Shown here: in pieces, positions 24,401 through 31,869 of the stretch | How the letters are laid out: each line of letters starts with the position of its first letter | Numbering within the stretch: position 1 is the first letter of the stretch | Position numbers and translations under genes: made by a program | Assembly (NCBI GenBank): GCA_028289445.1 | Contig: JANQPO010000004.1 | Coordinates: forward strand, 124,001 to 188,000 | Direction: 5' to 3' | Length of the DNA: 64,000 bases | Origin: Tepidamorphaceae bacterium | GTDB taxonomy: Bacteria > Pseudomonadota > Alphaproteobacteria > Rhizobiales > JAKSCL01 | The notes under the pieces: generated by a model | The model's input: only the letters and a program-made list of their open reading frames with translations | What the model was told of the DNA's origin: nothing | Databases searched by the model: none

Positions 24401-26095
24401 CTATCGTTTCTCGACCGTGCCAAAATAGGCATCGTGCCCGGACAGAATGAGGTCGTCATTTTCAACGGTGCCGGAAAAGCCGTGGCCATCGAGCGCAGAA
24501 ACGGTCAAATCGACCGGAATTTGCCAGCGTGCCGGCTGCGCGCTCATATTGAAGACGCATAAAATGTCTTCGTCGGCGCCGGAGCGACGGAAGGCGAAGA
24601 CTGGATCGTCATTCGATTGCACGGGAAGAACGTCGATCACTCCGGTGCTAAGCACCGGATGGAACTTGCGGAAGGCCAAAAGGCGCTTGTACGCCGAGAG
24701 CACCGATTGGGGATCGGACAACTGAATGTCCACTGCCCGCTCCTGGTGCACCCGCGTTACCGGCAACCAGGGGCGGTGCCGGGAAAACCCGCCGTGTTCA
24801 GCAACGGAATCCCAGACCATGGGTGTGCGGCACCCATCACGGCCTTTGAACTCCGGCCAGAACTCAATGCCGTAGGGATCGACCAAATCTTCGTAGGCCA
24901 ACTCGGCCTCCGGCAGTGCCAGTTCCTCGCCCTGATAGATGCACACCGAACCGCGCAAGGACAGAAGGACTGCGGCCATCAGCTTCGACAAGCGATCGGG
25001 ATCGCCGTCGGCATGGCCCGCCCATCGGCTGGCATGGCGCTCAACGTCGTGGTTCGAGAACGCCCAGCAAGCCCAACCATCGTCAACCTTGCGCTCGAAC
25101 ATGGTCACGACATCGCGGAAGTGCGTGGCCCCGAACTCCGGCGACAGAAAGTCGAACGTGTAGCACATGTGGACCTTGTCGCCGCCCGACGTATAGGCCG
25201 CCATGATGTCGAGCGCACGCTGCGCATCGCCTACTTCGCCGACGGCGGCGGCGCCTGGATACTCGTTCAACAGCGCCCGAAACCGGCGCAGAAACGCGAG
25301 GTTCTCCGGCTGGCTCTTGTCGTAGCGATGGTCCTGATAGTTGTAGGGATTGACCGCCGGAGCGATCGACGCGTTGCGGGCATCATCGGGAAGCGCCGGA
25401 TTATCTTCCAGGCCAGCCGAGTGCACGAAAAAGTTGATCGTATCGAGCCGGAACCCGTCGACACCGCGGTCGAGCCAAAACCGCACCGTGTCCAGTAGCG
25501 CGTCCTGGACGGCCAGGTTATGGAAATTGAGATCCGGCTGTGAGGTCAAGAAGTTGTGCAGATAGTACTGGCGCCGGCGTGTGTCCCAATGCCAGGCCGA
25601 GCCGCCGAAAATCGACAGCCAATTGTTCGGCGGCGATCCATCGGGCTTCGGATCGGCCCAGACATACCAGTCGGATTTCGCGTTATCTCTGGAAAGCCGG
25701 CTTTCCGCGAACCAGGGATGCTGATCGGACGTGTGGGACAACACTTGATCGATCATCACGCGCAGGCCGAGACCGTGGGCTTTATCGATCAAAAGGTCGA
25801 AATCCTGGAGCGATCCGAACATGGGATCGACGGAACAATAGTCCGACACATCGTAGCCGAAATCCTTCATCGGCGACGCGAAGAAAGGCGAGATCCAGAT
25901 CGCGTCGACGCCTAAATCAGCGACATGGTCGAGCCTGTCGGCAATACCCCTGAGATCGCCGATTCCATCGTCATTGGAGTCTTGGTAAGAGCGCGGGTAG
26001 ATCTGATAAATGACGGCACCGCGCCACCAATCGGGACCGCTCGTAATCGCAGGATGGGCGCGGGCTGCTTCTTCTTCCGCGATCATCGAATCCAT
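24401..26095 (-). CDS. GH13 alpha-glucosidase (oligo-1,6-glucosidase type)
   Basis: 564 residues, cytoplasmic (no signal peptide). GH13 regions: WWRGAVIYQIYPRSYQDSN, then GDLRGIADRLDHVADLGVDA, nucleophile in DGFRLDTINFF, acid/base Glu in AAVGEVGDAQ, and FSNHDVERHASRW. It cleaves terminal alpha-glucosides, possibly sucrose, trehalulose or isomalto-oligosaccharides. GGAGGG precedes the ATG at 26095. Located downstream of the ABC ATPase gene, it would handle sugar brought in by the transporter encoded divergently at 28379-31857. Confidence 0.87.
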   Translation of the reverse strand: MDSMIAEEEAARAHPAITSGPDWWRGAVIYQIYPRSYQDSNDDGIGDLRGIADRLDHVADLGVDAIWISPFFASPMKDFGYDVSDYCSVDPMFGSLQDFDLLIDKAHGLGLRVMIDQVLSHTSDQHPWFAESRLSRDNAKSDWYVWADPKPDGSPPNNWLSIFGGSAWHWDTRRRQYYLHNFLTSQPDLNFHNLAVQDALLDTVRFWLDRGVDGFRLDTINFFVHSAGLEDNPALPDDARNASIAPAVNPYNYQDHRYDKSQPENLAFLRRFRALLNEYPGAAAVGEVGDAQRALDIMAAYTSGGDKVHMCYTFDFLSPEFGATHFRDVVTMFERKVDDGWACWAFSNHDVERHASRWAGHADGDPDRLSKLMAAVLLSLRGSVCIYQGEELALPEAELAYEDLVDPYGIEFWPEFKGRDGCRTPMVWDSVAEHGGFSRHRPWLPVTRVHQERAVDIQLSDPQSVLSAYKRLLAFRKFHPVLSTGVIDVLPVQSNDDPVFAFRRSGADEDILCVFNMSAQPARWQIPVDLTVSALDGHGFSGTVENDDLILSGHDAYFGTVEKR

Positions 26096-26205
26096 GGCAC
26101 GCCCTCCGGTCTGCCGGCCAACCGGCCGATCATGGTTGGCGATTAGACCGCGCCGGGCGGGAAAATCAAGCGGTTGAGTGTCCTCGCAACGGTATCGTGG
26201 GCGTT

Positions 26206-26221
26206 TAGGGTCGGGACCCTA
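26206..26221. repeat. 16-bp palindrome TAGGGTCGGGACCCTA at a stop codon
   Basis: Identical to the core of the palindrome at 8388-8405. Its right edge includes the TAG stop of the leftward ABC ATPase gene (complement of 26219-26221). It lies in the 123-bp gap before the alpha-glucosidase gene. Confidence 0.75.
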
Positions 26222-27304
26222 GCGCAGTCTTTGACCTTCTGCGTCGAAAAGATAGCTACGTGCCGGATCAATGCGCACCGTCGTTTGGTCGCCATGTTTC
26301 ACGTCACGGCCGTCGCGCGCTTCGACAACAACCGTCTCGCCGCCATCGCCGGACGCGTAGAAGAAGTTCGTGCCGCCGAGATGCTCAGAGACCTCAATCG
26401 TCAAATTGATGTCCGCGCCATCGCCGTCACCATCCAGATGCTCCGGTCGCACTCCGAAGATGATCGGCTGCCCTGGCTCCGGCCGTGCGTCGGCCAACGG
26501 CATCTCGATCTCCGCGCCGCCCTGTTTCGGCAGTTGGATGCGCACGCCGCGATCGCCGCCGCCCAACACCTTGGCGTCGAGGAAATTCATTTTCGGAGAA
26601 CCGATGAAGCCGGCAACGAACTGATTGTTCGGATTGTCGTAAAGCGCCAGCGGCGAGCCGACCTGCTCGATCCGCCCGGCGCGCAACACCACGATCTTGT
26701 CGGCAAGCGTCATCGCCTCCGTCTGATCGTGAGTGACGTAGATCATCGTCGCGCCCAGATCCTGATGCAGCGTGGCGATCTCTAGCCGCATTTGCACCCG
26801 CAGTTCCGCATCCAGATTGGACAGCGGCTCGTCGAACAGAAAGACACGCGGCTCGCGCACGATCGACCGACCGATCGCGACGCGCTGGCGCTGGCCGCCG
26901 GAGAGCTGGCTCGGCTTGCGGTCGAGCAACTGATCGAGGTGCAAGATCTCGGCCGCCTTCTTGACGCGCCGTTCGATCTCGTCGGGCGGCGTTTTCGCCA
27001 TCTTCAAGCCGAAGCCCATATTGTCGCGAACCGTCATGTGCGGATAAAGCGCGTAGGATTGGAAGACCATGGCAACGCCGCGCTCGGCGGGTTCGACATG
27101 CGTGACGTCGTCGCCGCCGATCGTCATCGTGCCGGAGGTAACCTCTTCCAGCCCTGAAACCATGCGCAACAAGGTTGACTTGCCGCACCCAGAGGGGCCG
27201 ACGAAGACGACGAACTCGCCCTCGTCGATATCCAGATCGACGCCGTGAATGACGGTAACGTCACCGAATGACTTGGTGACCGACCGCAGCTTAACTTCTG
27301 CCAT
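26219..27304 (-). CDS. Sugar ABC transporter ATP-binding protein (UgpC/MsmK type)
   Basis: 361 residues from the ATG at 27304. Walker [17 protein letters not shown]-loop [12 protein letters not shown], signature [13 protein letters not shown], Walker [15 protein letters not shown], switch [12 protein letters not shown] and a TOBE domain containing [12 protein letters not shown]. This carbohydrate subfamily (CUT1) serves di- and oligosaccharide importers. The divergent binding protein and permeases at 28379-31857 lack their own ATPase, so this is probably their motor. A long frame extending upstream of 27304 only overlaps the regulator gene and is discarded. Confidence 0.9.
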   Translation of the reverse strand: MAEVKLRSVTKSFGDVTVIHGVDLDIDEGEFVVFVGPSGCGKSTLLRMVSGLEEVTSGTMTIGGDDVTHVEPAERGVAMVFQSYALYPHMTVRDNMGFGLKMAKTPPDEIERRVKKAAEILHLDQLLDRKPSQLSGGQRQRVAIGRSIVREPRVFLFDEPLSNLDAELRVQMRLEIATLHQDLGATMIYVTHDQTEAMTLADKIVVLRAGRIEQVGSPLALYDNPNNQFVAGFIGSPKMNFLDAKVLGGGDRGVRIQLPKQGGAEIEMPLADARPEPGQPIIFGVRPEHLDGDGDGADINLTIEVSEHLGGTNFFYASGDGGETVVVEARDGRDVKHGDQTTVRIDPARSYLFDAEGQRLR

Positions 27305-27324
27305 GATGTCCTCCGTGTTGCGAC

Positions 27325-28143
27325 CTAGCTCCGGCGAGGGCCGAGCCTGGTCACGATGTCGTCCTTGATTGCATTTGCCGTTGCCGTGACAGCGTCGCCA
27401 TAGGCCTCCAATTGAGCCATCGGCACGCGGAACGACGGTGCTGTGATCGACAGACCGGCGATGAATTGCGATTCCTCCGCGGCAATCGGAGCCGCGACGC
27501 AATGAATCCCAGGCTCGTGTTCTTCGCGATCGAAAGCCAGCCCGGTACGGCGGATTTCGGCGATCTCCGCCGCAAGCTCGGTCGTGTTCTTCAGTGTCGT
27601 CGGCGTGTGGCGGACAAAATCCGTCCGCGCTGCGATATCGGCGATAGCGGCATCGTCGAGCACCGAGAGCATCGCCTTGCCGACACCCGTGCAATAGGCC
27701 GGCGAGGTGTTGCCGATCTGCGAATGCATGCGCACCGCCTGCCTGCTCTCGACCTTGTCGAGATAGACCACTTCATGACCGCTCAGAACACCCAGATGAA
27801 CCGTTTCGCCGGAGATTTCGTGCAGCGCCCGCAGATGCGGTTCGGCGATCCGTCTAAAGCTGTTGGTCGACCATGCGCGCGATGCCAGCTGAAGAAGCCG
27901 AGGGCCGAGTTCATAGGCATGGTCGCGATTGGCAACGACGAGTCCTTCCTGGACCAGATGGCTGACCTGACGATGAAGCGTGCCGCGCGGCACGCCGAGC
28001 TGGTTCAAGAGATCGGTGAAGCGCGGTGGCTCGGGCGATAGAGCAATGGCATCGAGCACGTCCATGGCCTTGCCGAGCGTGCCCGTCGTCGGGCGCGCCT
28101 TGGCACGGTCAAAGGTCTTTTCGTTTACGGCGACTCCCACCAT
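27325..28143 (-). CDS. IclR-family transcriptional regulator
   Basis: 272 residues. N-terminal winged helix ([35 protein letters not shown]), then the IclR effector domain with [32 protein letters not shown] and [15 protein letters not shown]. IclR regulators bind small acids or sugar derivatives and act on divergent catabolic operons. It stands between the leftward ATPase/glucosidase unit and the rightward transporter/galactosidase unit, and a good operator candidate lies 111 bases upstream of its start. The likely effector is a sugar or an acid of the galactonate type; this is inference. Confidence 0.87.
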   Translation of the reverse strand: MVGVAVNEKTFDRAKARPTTGTLGKAMDVLDAIALSPEPPRFTDLLNQLGVPRGTLHRQVSHLVQEGLVVANRDHAYELGPRLLQLASRAWSTNSFRRIAEPHLRALHEISGETVHLGVLSGHEVVYLDKVESRQAVRMHSQIGNTSPAYCTGVGKAMLSVLDDAAIADIAARTDFVRHTPTTLKNTTELAAEIAEIRRTGLAFDREEHEPGIHCVAAPIAAEESQFIAGLSITAPSFRVPMAQLEAYGDAVTATANAIKDDIVTRLGPRRS

Positions 28144-28219
28144 GGCCCGTTCCGCTGTTGTCTTCTATCCAGCCTGCGGCGTGCTGATACGCCGTCGCAG
28201 CGCGCTTGACATTGATAAC

Positions 28220-28248
28220 AACATATCGCATTAATTCCAAATAGTCAA
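28220..28248 (-). promoter_or_regulatory. Sigma-70-like promoter for the IclR unit
   Basis: On the minus strand TTGACT (28248-28243) and TATGTT (28225-28220) are 17 bases apart. On the plus strand TTGACA at 28206-28211 followed after 17 bases by CATTAA is a weaker candidate for the divergent transporter operon. The two promoters would overlap. Confidence 0.5.
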
Positions 28249-28253
28249 ATTCA

Positions 28254-28270
28254 GTTCCGTTATATGGAAC
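28254..28270. promoter_or_regulatory. Operator-like palindrome GTTCCGTTATATGGAAC
   Basis: Perfect 5-bp arms GTTCC/GGAAC around a 7-bp A+T-rich centre, a size and composition common for IclR-family sites. It lies next to the -35 element of the iclR promoter and upstream of the binding-protein gene, so it could control both directions. Half-site TTCCAA occurs at 28235. Confidence 0.55.
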
Positions 28271-28378
28271 AAATATCGTCCCCCCTGAGTCTGCGACGGT
28301 CGATGTTCCAAGGGACGAGAAATGCGGGTGCCCGGACTTTCCGGCATCGGGAAACGGCAGAAATGGGAGGACCTTTGA

Positions 28379-29611
28379 ATGCTGAAATCCCTCATGAGAA
28401 CGGCTGCGATTTTGGCCACGGCCGCCTTGGCGGCACCGGCCTTCGCCAACGAACTCATCATCAATTTCGACGATCCGAATCCGGCGCCGAAAGCCGGATT
28501 TGAGGCCGCCGTCGAAGCCTTTAAGGCAGAATATCCGGACATCTCGGTCACGGTGAACATCAACGACCGCGAAGCGCACAAGACCGCGATCCGCAACTTC
28601 CTGTCGGCGGATGCACCCGACATCACCGCCTGGTATCCGGGCAACCGGATGGCGCCGTTCGTGAACGCCGGTCAGTTCGAAGACATATCCGACCTTTGGG
28701 AGCAGGAAGGCCTCAACGAGTCCTTTGCTGCCATCAAGCCGACCATGACCATGGACGGCAAGCAGTGGGGCGTCCCCTATTCCTACTATCAGTGGGGCAT
28801 CTACTACCGCAAAGACATCTTCGACAATCTCGGCATCGAAGAGCCCAAGACCTGGGATGAACTTCTCGCCGCCTGTGCCAAGCTGAAAGAGAACGGCATC
28901 ACGCCGTTCACGATCGGCACGAAGTTCCTTTGGACCGCCGCCGGCGTGTTCGACTACTTGAACCTGCGCACCAATGGCTACGAGGTCCACAACGACCTGA
29001 CGGCCGGCAAAATCAAGTACACCGACGATCGCATTCGCGCGGTCTTCGACAAGTGGAAGGAACTTATCGAGCCGGGCTATTTCATCGAGAACCACGCCAC
29101 CATGTCGTGGCAGGATGCCGTCGCTCCCTTCGCCAATGGCGAAGCGGCGATGTACGTGATGGGCAATTTCTCGGTCGACGCGTACAAGAACGCCGGTCTG
29201 ACCTACGATCAGATCGACTACTTCCCGTTCCCGGAAATCACGCCGGGCGTGCCGCGTGCCGAGGAAGCACCGGCCGACGCATTCTTCATCCCGTCGAATG
29301 CGACGAACAAGGAGAATGCGCGCAAGTTCCTGGCGTTCATCGCCCGTCCGGACATCCAAAGCGCATGGAATGAGACCATCGGTCAGCTGCCGCCGAACAG
29401 CAACGCCACCGTGGGTGACGACAAGTTCATCCAGCAGGGCTTTGAAACCGTGTCGACGGCCGCGGGCCTTGCGCAGTTCTACGACCGCGATGCACCGGCC
29501 GAGATGGCCAAGGCCGGCATGGAAGGCTTCCAGGAGTTCATGATCAAGCCCGATCGCCTGGACGCCATCCTCAAGCGCCTCGATAAGATCCAAGAGCGCG
29601 TCTACAAGTAA
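28379..29611 (+). CDS. Carbohydrate ABC transporter substrate-binding protein (CUT1)
   Basis: 410 residues. Signal peptide (LMRTAAILATAALAAPAFA, cleavage about residue 24), then ELIINFDDPNPAPKAGFEAA and the sugar-binding pattern TAWYPGNRMAPFVNAGQFED and WGVPYSYYQWGIYYRKDIF. GGGAGG gives a strong ribosome site for 28379. It belongs to family-1 binding proteins for oligosaccharides. With alpha- and beta-galactosidase genes in the same operon, ligands such as raffinose, melibiose or galactosyl-glycerol are likely. Confidence 0.88.
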   Translation: MLKSLMRTAAILATAALAAPAFANELIINFDDPNPAPKAGFEAAVEAFKAEYPDISVTVNINDREAHKTAIRNFLSADAPDITAWYPGNRMAPFVNAGQFEDISDLWEQEGLNESFAAIKPTMTMDGKQWGVPYSYYQWGIYYRKDIFDNLGIEEPKTWDELLAACAKLKENGITPFTIGTKFLWTAAGVFDYLNLRTNGYEVHNDLTAGKIKYTDDRIRAVFDKWKELIEPGYFIENHATMSWQDAVAPFANGEAAMYVMGNFSVDAYKNAGLTYDQIDYFPFPEITPGVPRAEEAPADAFFIPSNATNKENARKFLAFIARPDIQSAWNETIGQLPPNSNATVGDDKFIQQGFETVSTAAGLAQFYDRDAPAEMAKAGMEGFQEFMIKPDRLDAILKRLDKIQERVYK

Positions 29612-29618
29612 TGCAGAT

Positions 29619-29647
29619 CGCCGGGCGCCGAAAAACGGCGTCCGGCG
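29619..29647 (+). other. Intercistronic stem-loop after the sugar-binding protein gene
   Basis: CGCCGGGCGCCG (29619-29630) pairs with CGGCGTCCGGCG (29636-29647), twelve pairs with one G-T wobble, around AAAAA. It begins 8 bases after the stop codon and 55 bases before the first permease gene. No T-run follows. It matches in placement and size the hairpin at 5441-5471 and probably protects the upstream mRNA. Confidence 0.6.
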
Positions 29648-29701
29648 ACGTCCCATAACGAGCGGGCGAACGCGTCCGCCGCGACTGGACGGGGAGGAAC
29701 C

Positions 29702-30634
29702 ATGACGGACGCTGCGCTACCGGTCTCGACACCCGGGCCGGACGACAGAAGCTGGTATAAGCGCAATCGCCTCGCGATCGCGCCGTGGCTGTTCCTCGCG
29801 CCGGCGATGCTGTTCTTCGTCGTCTATGTCATCGCGCCGATCTTTCAGTCGATCTGGATTTCCTTCTTCGAATGGGATGGTCTGGGCGATGCGGTGTGGG
29901 TCGGCATGCGCAACTATGCAGAGCTCATAGACGACGATCGGTTCTACACTTCGCTGTGGAACAACGTACTGTGGCTGGTGCTCTATATGCTTGCCGTGCC
30001 GGCCGGTCTGTTTGTCGCCTTGTTCTTGAACCAGACCGTCACCGGTATGCGCATCTACAAGTCGCTGTTCTTCTTTCCCTTCGTGATTTCCCAGGTCGTC
30101 GTCGGCCTGATTTTCACCTGGTTCTACAATCCGAATTTCGGTGTGGTTGGCGAGATCTGGACCTTCTTCGGCGCCACGCCGCCGTCGATTCTGGGCGACG
30201 AGCGTTTCGTCACCTACGGCATCATCTTCGCCGGGCTGTGGCCGCAGATCGCCTATTGCATGATCCTCTATCTCACCGGTCTCAACAACGTGAACCCGGA
30301 ACAGATCGAGGCCGGCCGGCTGGACGGCGCGAAGGGCTGGAACATGCTGTGGCATGTGGTCTTGCCGCAACTGCGCCCGGCGACGTTCATCGCCATCGTC
30401 GTTACGGTCATCGGCGCGCTACGCTCCTTCGACATGATCGCGATCATGACACAGGGCGGACCTTACGGATCGTCCAACGTGCTCGCCTATTACATGTTCG
30501 AGACGGCGCTCTCCGAATACGGATTCCGTATGGGCTATGGCTCGGCGATCGCCACCGTCCTGTTCCTCATCATGCTCGTCTACATCTCATACTTCCTCTA
30601 CCGGATGTATCTCGACGAGAAGGACGCACGGTAA
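29702..30634 (+). CDS. Sugar ABC transporter permease (MalF type)
   Basis: 310 residues, six helices, beginning WLFLAPAMLFFVVYVIAPIF after a polar N-terminus. The coupling loop EQIEAGRLDGAKGWNMLWHVVLP has the EAA pattern. GGGGAGG precedes the ATG at 29702. It forms the channel with the permease encoded at 31006, although a YjbR gene lies between them. Confidence 0.9.
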   Translation: MTDAALPVSTPGPDDRSWYKRNRLAIAPWLFLAPAMLFFVVYVIAPIFQSIWISFFEWDGLGDAVWVGMRNYAELIDDDRFYTSLWNNVLWLVLYMLAVPAGLFVALFLNQTVTGMRIYKSLFFFPFVISQVVVGLIFTWFYNPNFGVVGEIWTFFGATPPSILGDERFVTYGIIFAGLWPQIAYCMILYLTGLNNVNPEQIEAGRLDGAKGWNMLWHVVLPQLRPATFIAIVVTVIGALRSFDMIAIMTQGGPYGSSNVLAYYMFETALSEYGFRMGYGSAIATVLFLIMLVYISYFLYRMYLDEKDAR

Positions 30635-30635
30635 G

Positions 30636-31004
30636 ATGGGCGCGGTCTTCAGAGATCGGGTCGCGGAAATCTGCGGAGCGCTCCCGGGCGCCGAGGTCTC
30701 CGACCCCTGGGGTGGCGGCCACGACGCCTGGAAAGTCGGCGGCAAGATGTTCGCCTGCATCGGCGCCGTTGCCGAGGGCGTCTCCATCAAATGCCCCGAC
30801 ATCGAGACGGCCGACATGCTCAAGGAGGTCGGCGCCGCGATGCATGCGCCTTACTTCCACAAGAGCTGGGTCCGGCTCCCCGAAGACATCGACAATCAGG
30901 AACTGAAAGAACGGCTCGAACTGTCCTACGACATCGTGCGGTCCAAGCTGCCAGCGAAAGTGCGCAAGGAGCTACCGGGACGCCAGACAAAAGGGAGCGG
31001 CTAA
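30636..31004 (+). CDS. MmcQ/YjbR-family protein
   Basis: 122 residues. ICGALPGAEVSDPWGGGHDAW, KMFACIGAVAEGVSIKCPD and a conserved HKSWVRLPEDID match the YjbR (DUF419) fold, a small CyaY-like domain sometimes suggested to bind DNA. Function unknown. It starts 1 base after one permease stop and ends 1 base before the next permease start, so it is firmly built into the sugar-transporter operon. No ribosome site other than the upstream gene's end is evident, which suggests coupled translation. Confidence 0.83.
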   Translation: MGAVFRDRVAEICGALPGAEVSDPWGGGHDAWKVGGKMFACIGAVAEGVSIKCPDIETADMLKEVGAAMHAPYFHKSWVRLPEDIDNQELKERLELSYDIVRSKLPAKVRKELPGRQTKGSG

Positions 31005-31005
31005 C

Positions 31006-31857
31006 ATGTTTCCCGCACCGATCGAGAAAACCAGCCCTGCATTCCAGTGGGCCTACAAGGTGTTCCTGCCGATTTCGCTGTTCATCTGGCTGCTGCCGCT
31101 CCTGGCGATCCTGGCGACATCGATCCGACCTGCCGAGGACATCAACTCCGGCAATGTCTTCGGCATTCCCTCTGAGTTCAATTTGATCGAGAACTACACG
31201 GCCGTCTTCACACAGTCGGAAGCGCTGCAGTACTTCCAAAACTCCATCTTCATCACGGTGCCGACGGTGATCATTGCCGTTTCGCTGGCCTGCTTGGCAG
31301 GCTATGCGCTGGCCGTTTACCGGTTCAAGGCTGCTTTGCCGCTGTTCTTTATTTTCGTTGCCGGCAACTTCGTGCCGTTCCAGATTCTCATGGTTCCGGT
31401 CCGCGATCTCTCGGTGCGCACGGGCCTCTATGACACCGTGACAGGGCTCGTGCTCTTCCACGCCGCGTTCCAAGCCGGATTCTGCACGCTTTTCATGCGC
31501 AACTTCATCAAGGCGCTGCCCTATGAACTGATTGAATCGGCACGGATCGAGGGCGTCGGCGAGTTTCGAATTTTCTGGCACTTGGTTCTGCCGCTCGTCC
31601 GACCGGCGATTGCCGCGCTTGCAGTATTGATCTTCACCTTCGTGTGGAACGACTTCTTCTGGGCAACCGTCCTGACCCAGGGCGAATCCTCTAAGCCGAT
31701 CACCGCCGGCGTCCGCGCCCTCAATGGACAGTTCGTAAACCGCTGGCATCTTGTCTCGGCGGCATCGCTCATGGCGGCGATACCACCCGTCTTGATGTTC
31801 TTCCTGGCGCAAAAACACTTCATTGCCGGGCTCACGCTCGGCGCGACAAAGGGCTGA
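31006..31857 (+). CDS. Sugar ABC transporter permease (MalG type)
   Basis: 283 residues. LFIWLLPLLAILATSIRPAED, then the coupling loop PYELIESARIEGVGEFRIFWHLVLPL with the typical EAA sequence. It pairs with the MalF-type permease. The galactosidase gene follows by 12 bases. Confidence 0.9.
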   Translation: MFPAPIEKTSPAFQWAYKVFLPISLFIWLLPLLAILATSIRPAEDINSGNVFGIPSEFNLIENYTAVFTQSEALQYFQNSIFITVPTVIIAVSLACLAGYALAVYRFKAALPLFFIFVAGNFVPFQILMVPVRDLSVRTGLYDTVTGLVLFHAAFQAGFCTLFMRNFIKALPYELIESARIEGVGEFRIFWHLVLPLVRPAIAALAVLIFTFVWNDFFWATVLTQGESSKPITAGVRALNGQFVNRWHLVSAASLMAAIPPVLMFFLAQKHFIAGLTLGATKG

Positions 31858-31869
31858 TAGGGTCTAGCG

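Noticed and set aside
28109-29656. 515-codon leftward frame opposite the sugar-binding protein gene
   Set aside because: The plus-strand gene has a signal peptide, ribosome site and operon context; the antisense frame shows none of these.
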